64,000 bases of DNA from Paenibacillus sp. FSL H7-0331. Its GTDB lineage: Bacteria > Bacillota > Bacilli > Paenibacillales > NBRC-103111. Position 1 is the stretch's first letter. Every line of letters begins with the position of its first letter. This document shows positions 16,994-24,675 of this stretch, piece by piece. Both the position numbers and the translations under genes were made by a program. The DNA lies in the NCBI RefSeq assembly GCF_001956045.1, contig NZ_MRTH01000016.1, forward strand, positions 62,001 through 126,000. Direction: 5' to 3'. Under the pieces are notes generated by a model, which was not told the DNA's origin, did not search any database, and saw only the letters and a program-made list of their open reading frames with translations.

Positions 16994-17653
16994 ATGAGCA
17001 GTCAAGATATCTCCTCCAATGCGAACTCACGAGTGTTGAAAACCTACCAAGAAGCTCGCTTGCAAAATACCGAAAATCTCCGCAAGCTCGTTGTTGATGC
17101 TGCGGCAACGCTCTTGCAAGAAGAGGGGCCGGAAGCCGTTACGGTTCGTAAAGTATCGCAGAAAATGGGTTGCTCGACAAAAATTATTTATAGCTTGTTT
17201 GTTAATAAAGAGGGCTTGGCTCAGCAGTTGTATCTGGATGGTTGTAAGCTTCTCGCAAACGAATTCGAGACGACGCCGCAAGCTGCTGATCCAGTACAGC
17301 ATATGATGAATTTAGGCGAAACATTTTGGCAATTCGGGCAGCGTTACTCCAGCTATTATAAGTTGATGTTCGGAGGAGCCTTTGCAGATTTCAAACCGGA
17401 CGAGGAAAGTGTACATGGCACCGTAACAGCCATGCGGCAATTAATAACCGTGATCAGCAGTGCGCAAGAGCAAGGACGGATTCCTGGCCAGTATGACACG
17501 GAATCCATTGTACGAATAGTATGGGCCTCGCTCCACGGCGTTATTCATCTTTACCATGGTGGACACTTGGGAGATGTACAATCGGCTCATGCGGTATACA
17601 GGCAAACGTTGTCTTTGATTGTCAGCTCCTTGATGCCAGAACAAATCACCTAA
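16994..17653 (+). CDS. TetR-family transcriptional regulator with TetR_C_33-like ligand domain
   Basis: A 219-residue regulator. The helix-turn-helix (~residues 30-60) has AVTVRKVSQKMGCSTKIIYS. The C-terminal domain (~90-205) has a WQFGQRYSSYYKLMFGGAFA segment, as in the WHG/TetR_C_33 group. It is divergent from the oxidoreductase operon and probably represses it. ATG 16994 is preferred over in-frame GTG/ATG at 16985/16988 because GAAGGTG lies 6 nt before it. A CATCCC/GGGATG hairpin (17657-17673) follows. Confidence 0.88.
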   Translation: MSSQDISSNANSRVLKTYQEARLQNTENLRKLVVDAAATLLQEEGPEAVTVRKVSQKMGCSTKIIYSLFVNKEGLAQQLYLDGCKLLANEFETTPQAADPVQHMMNLGETFWQFGQRYSSYYKLMFGGAFADFKPDEESVHGTVTAMRQLITVISSAQEQGRIPGQYDTESIVRIVWASLHGVIHLYHGGHLGDVQSAHAVYRQTLSLIVSSLMPEQIT

Positions 17654-17888
17654 ATGGCATCCCCTAAAGGGATGAGCGAATTTTGATCTAATGGCCGACA
17701 ATTCATATCGCCGGGGACTTTTACCCAGATATTAAAAGCTACAAACGAGATGATAGTTCACTTGTTATTTTTTCTACGGCTTTGCCACTAGAATTATAAC
17801 CAAATTACTCTATCAAAAGAGTCGGCACTTATGTATTGCTACAAAACACTCACGATTAATCGCCTGCGGGCGCGACGATCTTCACGCT

Positions 17889-18004
17889 CTACTTATGCAA
17901 CAATGCTTTCTTGGGTCCAAAAATCATAAAACTGATCGCGGCCAAAACCCAGACGCCAATGCCAAATCGATTAGAAAAAAGAATGTGTTCCGATAAAAAG
18001 AAAA
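17889..18004 (-). pseudogene. Possible C-terminal remnant of a membrane protein gene
   Basis: The minus strand ends in a TAG at 17889-17891 after a coherent hydrophobic stretch (FGIGVWVLAAISFMIFGPKK, then ALLHK). No start codon with a ribosome site is visible, and the frame runs back into the terminator-like GC stretch at 18003-18025. It looks like one transmembrane helix plus tail of a lost gene. No homology claim is made. The rest of 17680-18160 shows no gene. Confidence 0.35.
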
Positions 18005-18109
18005 ACCCGCGATTTTTAGCAGGTTGGAATAGGACTATATTCTTGTCATCCGACAAGTAATCATTGAAAAGAGAGAACGTTTAAAAAAGAGAGTATAGTG
18101 TCACCGCAC

Positions 18110-18150
18110 AACGGCTCCTTAATCAAACTTGATTAAGTGCCGCTGCTATT
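18110..18150 (-). terminator. Hairpin downstream of the efflux repressor gene
   Basis: CTTAATCAA pairs with TTGATTAAG, extended by GGC/GCC-type pairs on either side (GCGGCAC.../...GAGCCGTT). It lies just past the stop of the minus-strand tetR gene, close to A/T-rich sequence. Confidence 0.5.
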
Positions 18151-18162
18151 TTTATTTTGTTT

Positions 18163-18741
18163 TCATGACGAGCGGATTCCAGCGAATGCGGTTTTGACCA
18201 ATTGCTGCACATAGGACTCGTCCAGTTGATCACCTGTTACCAGCAGACGATAGAAAATCGGCCCATAAATGAGATCCGTGCTTAATTCAATATCGAGATT
18301 GTTTTTCAATTCCCCGCGCTCTATACCTCGTTCAATCAGCTTTCTGGCCTCCATCCGGCGAGGATGGAAATATCGGGTCCGATAGGCCTCTGCCAATGCC
18401 GGATCAAACTGCCCTTCGCCTAATAGCTGCGTAATGATGATACCTTCCCGACTAGTTAAGAAATTCAATAAATTTGTGGCATGGATGAGTATATCATCGA
18501 ATACTGAACCTGTGTCAGGCACCGGCAATCTTGCTGTGGCCGTAGACATAAAACCATCCATGACTACGGCTGCCTTATTTGGCCACCATTTATAAATCGT
18601 AGCTTTGCTCACCTTCGCACGATCAGCAATTTTTTCAACCGTGACCCCACCAAATCCATTTTCCAACAATAAAGAATAAGAAGCGGAAAGAATAGCATTT
18701 TGCGTTTCAACATTTCGAGGCCGCCCTTTTTTGCCCTGCAA
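18163..18741 (-). CDS. TetR-family repressor of the divergent MFS transporter
   Basis: A 192-residue TetR protein. The DNA-binding part (~10-55) contains VEKIADRAKVSKATIYKWW, and the C-terminal domain matches the TetR_C_11/AcrR-like type. It starts at a TTG preceded by AGGGGAG. It is divergent from an MFS exporter gene, and the intervening 229 bp carries three copies of a palindromic box, so ligand-relieved repression of efflux and autoregulation are likely (inference). Confidence 0.88.
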   Translation of the reverse strand: MQGKKGRPRNVETQNAILSASYSLLLENGFGGVTVEKIADRAKVSKATIYKWWPNKAAVVMDGFMSTATARLPVPDTGSVFDDILIHATNLLNFLTSREGIIITQLLGEGQFDPALAEAYRTRYFHPRRMEARKLIERGIERGELKNNLDIELSTDLIYGPIFYRLLVTGDQLDESYVQQLVKTAFAGIRSS

Positions 18742-18780
18742 GCTTAATCTCCCCTTTTGTAAATTGTCCCTAAAAATAAA

Positions 18781-18894
18781 CTATACGTTCAGTATACTAA
18801 GATTCATCTCAAAAGAAAATGAAAACACCTATTTACAAAACGATACGTTCAGTATATTATTTGATTATAAATTAATAAACTGTACGTACAGTAT
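18781..18894. promoter_or_regulatory. Three TetR-type operator boxes
   Basis: CTATACGTTCAGTATA (18781-18796), CGATACGTTCAGTATA (18841-18856) and ACTGTACGTACAGTAT (18879-18894) share ATACGTTCAGTAT or its fully symmetric form ACTGTACGTACAGT, a perfect 14-bp palindrome. Box 1 is next to the repressor gene; boxes 2 and 3 precede the transporter gene. The middle box is 60 bp from the first and 38 bp from the third. Confidence 0.75.
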
Positions 18895-18970
18895 TTATTT
18901 AATGAAAGTAGAAACTATATAACGAATGATACTGACGCACGCTCAGAAAACAATTATGAGGAGGATTATT

Positions 18971-20185
18971 ATGAAAGAGGAACAAGTGAAAGAGAATATC
19001 GACCTATCAAGCTGGATGATGTTTTTGTTGGCAGCCGCGTGTGGACTGATCGTTGCCAATCTGTATTATGCTCAGACCCTAGTAGGTCCTATCCGTGTCT
19101 CTACGGGCCTTTCTTCCACAGCGGCAGGGCTGATCGTCACCTTAACTCAAATCGGTTATGTTGTAGGACTCCTGTTTCTCGTACCGCTCAGCGATATTGT
19201 TGAAAATCGCCGACTTACAGTTGTATCGCTAATGGTAGCAGTCGGTGCTCTGCTTGTAGCCGGAATCGCACCCAATGCAACAGTATTCCTGACTGCGTCT
19301 TTATTTATCGGTATTGGGTCTGTTGTTGCTCAAATTCTGGTGCCGTATGCGACCTATTTAGCGTCTGAAGAAAAGCGCGGCCGTGTAGTTGGCAATGTGA
19401 TGAGCGGCCTCTTGCTTGGAATTATGTTTGCCAGGCCGACAGCTAGCTTTATAACCAGCATATGGGGCTGGCAAGCGGTGTTTGTCTTATCGGCCATAGT
19501 GATCACGTTATTGGCTGTTCTGCTAGCATTTGTTCTTCCAGAGCGCAAACCATCGCCATCGGTTTCCTACGGTAAATTAATTATCTCCTTAGGCACTTTA
19601 TTCAAACAAACACCTGCATTACGCCGCCGTGCCTTTTATCAAGCCTGCTTGTTTGGAGCCTTCAGTCTCTTTTGGACCGTGGTTCCTTTACGATTGGCCG
19701 ATGATTTCGGAATGTCTCAAACAGGTATTGCATGGTTTGCCTTAGTTGGTGTAGGAGGAGCTATCGCAGCGCCGATTGCTGGGAGGTTGGCGGATAAAGG
19801 GTGGAGCAAATTGTTAACCGGGCTTGCTATGGTCATTGCCGCCTTGTCCTTTTTGTTAATCCATCTTTTCAATAGCCATTCAACTACAGCTCTTATTCTG
19901 CTCTTTGTTTCTGCAATCACACTGGATATGGCCATATCGGGAAATCTTGTTCTTGGGCAGCGTGTGATTTATTCATTGGGGAGTGAGGCGAGAGGGCGAC
20001 TGAATGGACTATTCATGGCTGTTTTTTTCATTGGCGGAGCTATAGGCTCCTCATTGGGTGGTTGGGCTTATGCCTATGGGGGCTGGAGTTTTACCTCTCT
20101 TATCGGATTCTTCATGCCGATTATTGCCTTGCTTTACTTTTTCACTGAGAAAAGAACTGCAACGGAGGGGCAAAGCAGCATGTAA
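18971..20185 (+). CDS. MFS exporter, drug:H+ antiporter type
   Basis: A 404-residue protein with about 12 hydrophobic helices, in the YnfM/AraJ-like branch: NLYYAQTLVGPI in helix 1, RRLTVVSLMVAVGALL in the loop 2-3 region, and GPI-like GAAIGSSLGGWAYAYGGW late. Start ATG 18971 has GAGGAGG 8 nt upstream; an earlier in-frame ATG at 18926 lacks one. It is divergent from its probable repressor gene and should be induced by a toxic ligand of unknown identity. Confidence 0.88.
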   Translation: MKEEQVKENIDLSSWMMFLLAAACGLIVANLYYAQTLVGPIRVSTGLSSTAAGLIVTLTQIGYVVGLLFLVPLSDIVENRRLTVVSLMVAVGALLVAGIAPNATVFLTASLFIGIGSVVAQILVPYATYLASEEKRGRVVGNVMSGLLLGIMFARPTASFITSIWGWQAVFVLSAIVITLLAVLLAFVLPERKPSPSVSYGKLIISLGTLFKQTPALRRRAFYQACLFGAFSLFWTVVPLRLADDFGMSQTGIAWFALVGVGGAIAAPIAGRLADKGWSKLLTGLAMVIAALSFLLIHLFNSHSTTALILLFVSAITLDMAISGNLVLGQRVIYSLGSEARGRLNGLFMAVFFIGGAIGSSLGGWAYAYGGWSFTSLIGFFMPIIALLYFFTEKRTATEGQSSM

Positions 20186-20249
20186 GAGACCGGGGGACAT
20201 CAAACTGAAAAAGGCTGCCCCCAAATGGACAGACCCTTTGTAAGTAATC

Positions 20250-20540
20250 CTACTGTTCGTTCTTGATAGCTTGAGCTTCCGCCTGCTGCAAGAGCTCACG
20301 ATTGTTATCCAATTGCTCTTGCAGCTGCTGAAGCGCCTCTTCATTATCTTCGATTTTAAGCGTGTTTGTCAGCCCGTTATCTGCCCGCTCCAACGCATTG
20401 TGTGCTTGCTCGATCAACTGCTCGCTGGGATGCGAGGCTGCTTGCTCTACAGCACTCGTTACTTTATTGACGGAATTGAACAGCTGGTTGATGGGCTGGT
20501 TCGGCTTCCAGCTCGTTTCTGTATGTTTTGCCATATCCAT
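20250..20540 (-). CDS. Small hypothetical helical protein
   Basis: A 96-residue hydrophilic protein, not recognised. It is Gln/Asn/Glu-rich and looks helical throughout: VNKVTSAVEQAASHPSEQL, EALQQLQEQLDNNRELLQQA. There is no signal or membrane segment. AACCTCCAG in reverse gives a GGAGGTT ribosome site just before the start, supporting a real gene. It sits alone between the MFS gene and the sugar importer. Confidence 0.65.
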   Translation of the reverse strand: MDMAKHTETSWKPNQPINQLFNSVNKVTSAVEQAASHPSEQLIEQAHNALERADNGLTNTLKIEDNEEALQQLQEQLDNNRELLQQAEAQAIKNEQ

Positions 20541-20624
20541 AACCTCCAGGTATCGTTATATACAAGAGAACTACTTCTTTACTATGGCAAAATAACTGGA
20601 TTTTATGCATGGTAAACAGCTTGC

Positions 20625-21467
20625 TTACTTTAAGCCTGTCATGGCTACTCCCTCGATAAATTTTTTCTGTGCAAAGAAAAACACCGTGAGTAGTGGGAGG
20701 GTGGCCACAACCGAAGCAGCCATCACCAGATGCCATTCTGTTCCGCTATCCGAGGTGAATAAAGAAAGCGCAAGCGGAATGGTATACAGCTTACTGCTGT
20801 TCAAATACACCAATGGCTCAAAAAACTCATTCCAGCTGTGCAGAAAAGTCAAAATCGACAAGGTAGCTATCGCAGGCGAGGCCAGTGGCAGCATGATTTT
20901 GCGAAAAGTGGTCCATGGCGTGCATCCGTCAATTTTGGCGGCTTCATCAAGATCATTCGGAATCGTGATAAAAAACTGACGGTACAGGAAAACACCGAAC
21001 ATCCCGCCAGCTCCAAGCATCGGAGGGACAATAAGCGGAAAATGTGTGTCCACCAATCCGATTTTGGACAACCATATAAACAAGGGGATCGTAGTGATTT
21101 CCGTAGGAATCATCATACTGCTCAGGAGAATCAGAAAAGTAGCATTTTTCCATGGGAAGGCGATCTTGGCAAAGGCATAACCGGCCAGCGCGGCAAACAG
21201 GCAGGTTCCGATTGTGACCAGAGCGGCGATATACAAGCTGTTGAATAAATACAAATGAAAGGGCTGCTTGGCAAACAGGTCAAAGTAATTGCTCCATTGG
21301 ATTGGACTAGGTATCCACTGTGGTGGAAACGATAAGGCTTGCTGAAAATCCTTCAGCGATGTGCTGACCATCCAATAAAACGGAATCAGAATAAAGCTGG
21401 TAATCACCAGCAGCACTGTGTATTTCGGAATGGCTTTTACAGCTTTTGACCACTTTTTATTGCTCAT
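20625..21467 (-). CDS. Carbohydrate ABC transporter permease (MalG/CUT1 type)
   Basis: A 280-residue permease with six helices and the EAA loop LDEAAKIDGCTPWTTFRKIM, which contacts the ATPase. It overlaps the preceding permease gene by 11 nt and works with it and the lipoprotein encoded at 22449-23792. No ATPase is encoded here, as is common for CUT1 systems that share an MsmX-type ATPase encoded elsewhere. Confidence 0.92.
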   Translation of the reverse strand: MSNKKWSKAVKAIPKYTVLLVITSFILIPFYWMVSTSLKDFQQALSFPPQWIPSPIQWSNYFDLFAKQPFHLYLFNSLYIAALVTIGTCLFAALAGYAFAKIAFPWKNATFLILLSSMMIPTEITTIPLFIWLSKIGLVDTHFPLIVPPMLGAGGMFGVFLYRQFFITIPNDLDEAAKIDGCTPWTTFRKIMLPLASPAIATLSILTFLHSWNEFFEPLVYLNSSKLYTIPLALSLFTSDSGTEWHLVMAASVVATLPLLTVFFFAQKKFIEGVAMTGLK

Positions 21468-22386
21468 GATGCACCCACCTTCTCCTCAAGCTCCATTGCA
21501 GGATCGTCAGTACAAAAATAATGAAAAACAGGATAAACGCTACCGCCGAGGCATAACCAAATTCGTACATTTTGAACGCCTGCTCGTAAATATAATAGAC
21601 GAACACATAGGTGCTTGTTCCCGGTCCGCCTCCGGTCAACACGTAAATTTGCCCGAATACCTTCAATGATCCGATCATCGTAATCATGACGACCATGAAC
21701 ACGGAGGGAGTGATCAGCGGAAGCGTCACGTTGCGAAAGGTTGCCCACCTGCTGGCTCCATCAATCTTGGCTGCCTCATAGTACATGTGGGGGACATCGT
21801 TCAGCGCCGCCAAAAAGATCACCATGTTAATCCCGAGCCCCTTGAGCAGCGTCACGATAATAACCGTCGGCATCGCCAGTGAAAGATCATAGAGCCAAGC
21901 AGGTCCCGTAATGCCAACTATGCGCAATATGGAATTAACGAGTCCGTTGTCAGTTTGGAAAATATATTTCCAGACGGTTGCCCATACTACTATTGAGGTA
22001 ACTACAGGCGTGAAAATAGCGGTTCTAAAAAATCCAACACCCAAAATCTTATCCTTGAGCAATAAGGCCAAGGCCAATGTCAGCACGATATTAAGCGGTA
22101 CAAATACAAGTGTAAAATAGAGGGAGTTCCATACGGTGCTCCAGAAAACAGGGTCCTTGGTAAACGCCTTGATATAATTCCCCAGACCAATAAACTGCTC
22201 ATCCTTAATTAATGACCAATCAGTAAAGCTCATCGTAAATGCCGCGATAATAGGACCTAACAAAAATAGCGCATACCCGATCACCATCGGTAAAATGAAC
22301 AGATAACCGTACCATTTCTCGCGCTGCATGAATTTCGCACTGTTTAACAAGGTAGACGGTTCCTTCCTTCGGTAAAATAGGTTCAA
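21457..22386 (-). CDS. Carbohydrate ABC transporter permease (MalF/CUT1 type)
   Basis: A 309-residue permease with six helices; EAA loop YEAAKIDGASRWATFRNVTL. The opening (REKWYGYLFILPMVIGYALF) is typical of UgpA/MalF proteins. It forms the heterodimeric channel with the product of the next gene. The 62-nt gap from the binding-protein gene contains a GC-rich hairpin. Confidence 0.92.
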   Translation of the reverse strand: MNLFYRRKEPSTLLNSAKFMQREKWYGYLFILPMVIGYALFLLGPIIAAFTMSFTDWSLIKDEQFIGLGNYIKAFTKDPVFWSTVWNSLYFTLVFVPLNIVLTLALALLLKDKILGVGFFRTAIFTPVVTSIVVWATVWKYIFQTDNGLVNSILRIVGITGPAWLYDLSLAMPTVIIVTLLKGLGINMVIFLAALNDVPHMYYEAAKIDGASRWATFRNVTLPLITPSVFMVVMITMIGSLKVFGQIYVLTGGGPGTSTYVFVYYIYEQAFKMYEFGYASAVAFILFFIIFVLTILQWSLRRRWVHHEQ

Positions 22387-22392
22387 GAAATA

Positions 22393-22414
22393 TCGCCAAG
22401 CGCGGGCTTGGCGA
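22393..22414 (-). promoter_or_regulatory. Intercistronic hairpin between binding-protein and permease genes
   Basis: TCGCCAAGC (22393-22401) and GCTTGGCGA (22406-22414) form a 9-bp perfect stem with a 4-nt loop and no T run. In ABC operons such hairpins protect the upstream binding-protein mRNA or reduce permease expression. A short ATGTCA-N6-TGACAT palindrome follows at 22420-22437. Confidence 0.5.
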
Positions 22415-22448
22415 AGGGGGATGTCATTAACCTGACATTACGTACTGC

Positions 22449-23792
22449 TTATTTCATCAATGGGGTGACTTCTTCCTCCATTTTTTTGAGCATTTCCTTC
22501 GGTGTCATGTTGCGGGTATACAGCAGGTCAATGATCGTCTGAACCTTCACATCGATTTGCTGCCAGTTTTTATGGGCGTTTTGCGCTCTGAGCTTTCCAT
22601 TCATCGGATCGATCAGTGCCGCTTTAATGCCTTCCTTGGTTGGGGATTCGAAGCCCTTGGTCAGCGCATCTGAAGCCAGGACGGAGCTGCGGTTCGGCAC
22701 GTACATAAAGGCGAACTCGGTCATAGCCTCTTTACTTGTCATAAACTTCAACAGCTCGAGAGCCTCCGGTTTATGCTTGGATTCCTGCATGACGGAATAT
22801 GCGGCCAGTCCTGTTGCTGCCGGTGCATCGGTGTTCGGACCCTTGGGCATCGGAGCGATATCCCATTCGAAATTTTTAATATTTCTGGCTGTATTGACAT
22901 AAGCGTAATTTTGCCGGGACATCCCGATTTTTCCGCCTTCGAATGTGATTTGATCCCCTGGCTTCGGATGGATTTGATCCTTGAACATCATATCCGATAT
23001 GAGCTGGAAGGCTTTTTCACCCTCAGGACTATTCAACATAAACTTGGTGCTTTCCTCATTCATGAAGTCAGCTCCGTACGCCCAGAAGGTATCCAGAAAA
23101 GCATCCTCCCAAGCCTTCCAGCCGTTGGCTGTGATCAGGAAATTTCCGTAAATGCCCTTGGAAGGGTCGCTGATCGCCTTGGCTGCCTGGATATATTCAT
23201 CGTAAGTCCATTTGCCATCCTTGTACTGCTCCAATGGAGTTTTGAGTCCTTTTTCCTTAAACAGCGTCTTGTTATAGAAGATCACCTTCGGCGGGTTCAG
23301 AAAGGGTACGCCGTAGAGCTTGCCGTCTTTTTTCAAACGTTGAAAGCTCGAAGGGATGTTATCGTTAAAATCATAGGCCTTATCGTTCTGAATCTCCGAG
23401 ATATCCGCCAACTGCTTGGCTTCGATAAACTGCGGAATCATTTTATCCGACATCCATACGAGATCCGGTGCCGTTCTGGAGGCGACCATAATGGAAAGCT
23501 TTTGTTGGTAATCGGCAAACGGAACGAGCATGAACTCTACCTTGATATGTGGATTTTTGGCGGTGAATTGCTGGACGTACGCCTCCAGTATCTTTTTGCG
23601 TGAATCGTTTTCTCCCCACATTCCGACCTTCAGCAGCACCTCTTCTTTGGGCGCTTCCTTGTCAGTCTTCTTGACTTCTCCCGGCTTCGGCGCAGCCGTC
23701 GTTCCCTTGGCTGTGTCTGCTCCTGCTGAACACCCGATGATGGAGCTTAGGGTCAGTACAGAAAGCAAAACCAGCGACAAATGTCTTTTCAT
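22449..23792 (-). CDS. Sugar ABC transporter substrate-binding lipoprotein
   Basis: A 447-residue extracellular solute-binding protein, family 1. The signal peptide ends in a lipobox (SIIGCSAG). The mature protein has typical signatures: VEFMLVPFADYQQKL, APDLVWMSD, LYGVPFLNPPKVIFYNKTLF. Start ATG 23792 is chosen because AAGGGGAATC precedes it and the signal peptide begins there. The sugar is not predictable; no glycosidase gene lies beside it. Confidence 0.9.
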   Translation of the reverse strand: MKRHLSLVLLSVLTLSSIIGCSAGADTAKGTTAAPKPGEVKKTDKEAPKEEVLLKVGMWGENDSRKKILEAYVQQFTAKNPHIKVEFMLVPFADYQQKLSIMVASRTAPDLVWMSDKMIPQFIEAKQLADISEIQNDKAYDFNDNIPSSFQRLKKDGKLYGVPFLNPPKVIFYNKTLFKEKGLKTPLEQYKDGKWTYDEYIQAAKAISDPSKGIYGNFLITANGWKAWEDAFLDTFWAYGADFMNEESTKFMLNSPEGEKAFQLISDMMFKDQIHPKPGDQITFEGGKIGMSRQNYAYVNTARNIKNFEWDIAPMPKGPNTDAPAATGLAAYSVMQESKHKPEALELLKFMTSKEAMTEFAFMYVPNRSSVLASDALTKGFESPTKEGIKAALIDPMNGKLRAQNAHKNWQQIDVKVQTIIDLLYTRNMTPKEMLKKMEEEVTPLMK

Positions 23793-23819
23793 ATTCGATT
23801 CCCCTTCATAGATCACTTT

Positions 23820-23833
23820 TATAAGCGCTTACA
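23820..23833 (-). promoter_or_regulatory. CcpA cre-like site upstream of the binding-protein gene
   Basis: TGTAAGCGCTTATA on the minus strand matches the core of the Bacillus cre consensus (TGNAARCGNWWWC) apart from its last positions. It lies ~30 bp before the gene, just downstream of a TATTAT -10-like element, where bound CcpA would block transcription under glucose-rich conditions. Confidence 0.6.
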
Positions 23834-23868
23834 CCTCTATAATAGTGAAAAACCGTACCCGGAAAAAT

Positions 23869-23903
23869 CCAAAAGATTCGAGTTATGGTTCAAAATATCG
23901 AGT
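23869..23903 (-). promoter_or_regulatory. Tandem response-regulator boxes upstream of the binding-protein gene
   Basis: On the plus strand CAAAAGATTCGAGT (23870-23883) and CAAAATATCGAGT (23891-23903) are direct repeats one helical double-turn (21 bp) apart. Read on the minus strand they are ACTCGATATTTTG and ACTCGAATCTTTTG. Paired direct repeats at the -35 position fit an AraC-type response regulator, here the product of 23916-24674. Confidence 0.55.
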
Positions 23904-23915
23904 GTTATGCGTAAG

Positions 23916-24674
23916 CTAGCGCGGGTGGCTTTCCCGAAAATCCGAAGGGGTAGTACCGGTCAGCTGCTTGAACACGGTCATAAAATATTTGGCATTGTCA
24001 TATCCCGACAGCTTGGCGATTTCGTAGACCTTTAAATTCGTCTCCTGCAGCAGCTGCTTGGCCCGTTCCATACGGCATTGAATTACATAATCGACAAAGT
24101 TTTGTCCGGTTTCCAGCTTGAATAAATACGATAAGTATTGAGTATTCATATGTACTTTGTTGGCAATGAATTGAAGAGAGATGTCCTGCCCCAGATGGGC
24201 ATGGATGATTTCCCGGACCTCACGGATAATTTTTTTCTCGTTCTCCTCTATAGGAGCGTCAGGTGCAAGAGAATGTTTGTGGACTACGCTGCTGTTCTTT
24301 TCATCCAGTCGTTCCTTGAGGTTAGTTAAGTATTGCGTCAATTCCACTCTATCGACTGGCTTCAACAAATAATCATCGACCTTGAAGCGGAGTGCTTTTT
24401 TTACATATTCAAAATCCCCGTAGCCGCTGATCACCAGAATCGCAATATCGGGAAAATTGTGCCGTACCTGCTCAATCATTTCAAGCCCATTCATATTCCG
24501 CATACGGATGTCGGTAATAATGCAATCGGGAAGACAACGTTTCATCGCTTCCAGAGCCTCCCGGCCATTCTTAGCCTCCTGCGTTACCTTAAATCCACCG
24601 ATAACGTCTTCAATCAGCGTCTTCAAGCCTTGTCTGATCAGATCCTCATCCTCAACAAGCATAATACTGTACAT
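23916..24674 (-). CDS. YesN-type response regulator with AraC DNA-binding domain
   Basis: A 252-residue protein. The receiver domain (~1-120) has the acidic pair DED, the phosphoacceptor Asp in CIITDIRMRNMNG and a Lys in DYLLKPV. An AraC helix-turn-helix pair occupies ~150-250 (MNTQYLSYLFKLETGQNF; YEIAKLSGYDNAKYFMTVFK). It is encoded directly after its sensor kinase and probably activates the importer operon just downstream. Confidence 0.92.
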   Translation of the reverse strand: MYSIMLVEDEDLIRQGLKTLIEDVIGGFKVTQEAKNGREALEAMKRCLPDCIITDIRMRNMNGLEMIEQVRHNFPDIAILVISGYGDFEYVKKALRFKVDDYLLKPVDRVELTQYLTNLKERLDEKNSSVVHKHSLAPDAPIEENEKKIIREVREIIHAHLGQDISLQFIANKVHMNTQYLSYLFKLETGQNFVDYVIQCRMERAKQLLQETNLKVYEIAKLSGYDNAKYFMTVFKQLTGTTPSDFRESHPR

Positions 24675-24675
24675 G

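Noticed and set aside
22773..23603. 276-residue plus-strand open frame opposite the sugar-binding lipoprotein gene
   Set aside because: Antisense shadow; the minus-strand gene has signal peptide, lipobox and family motifs.
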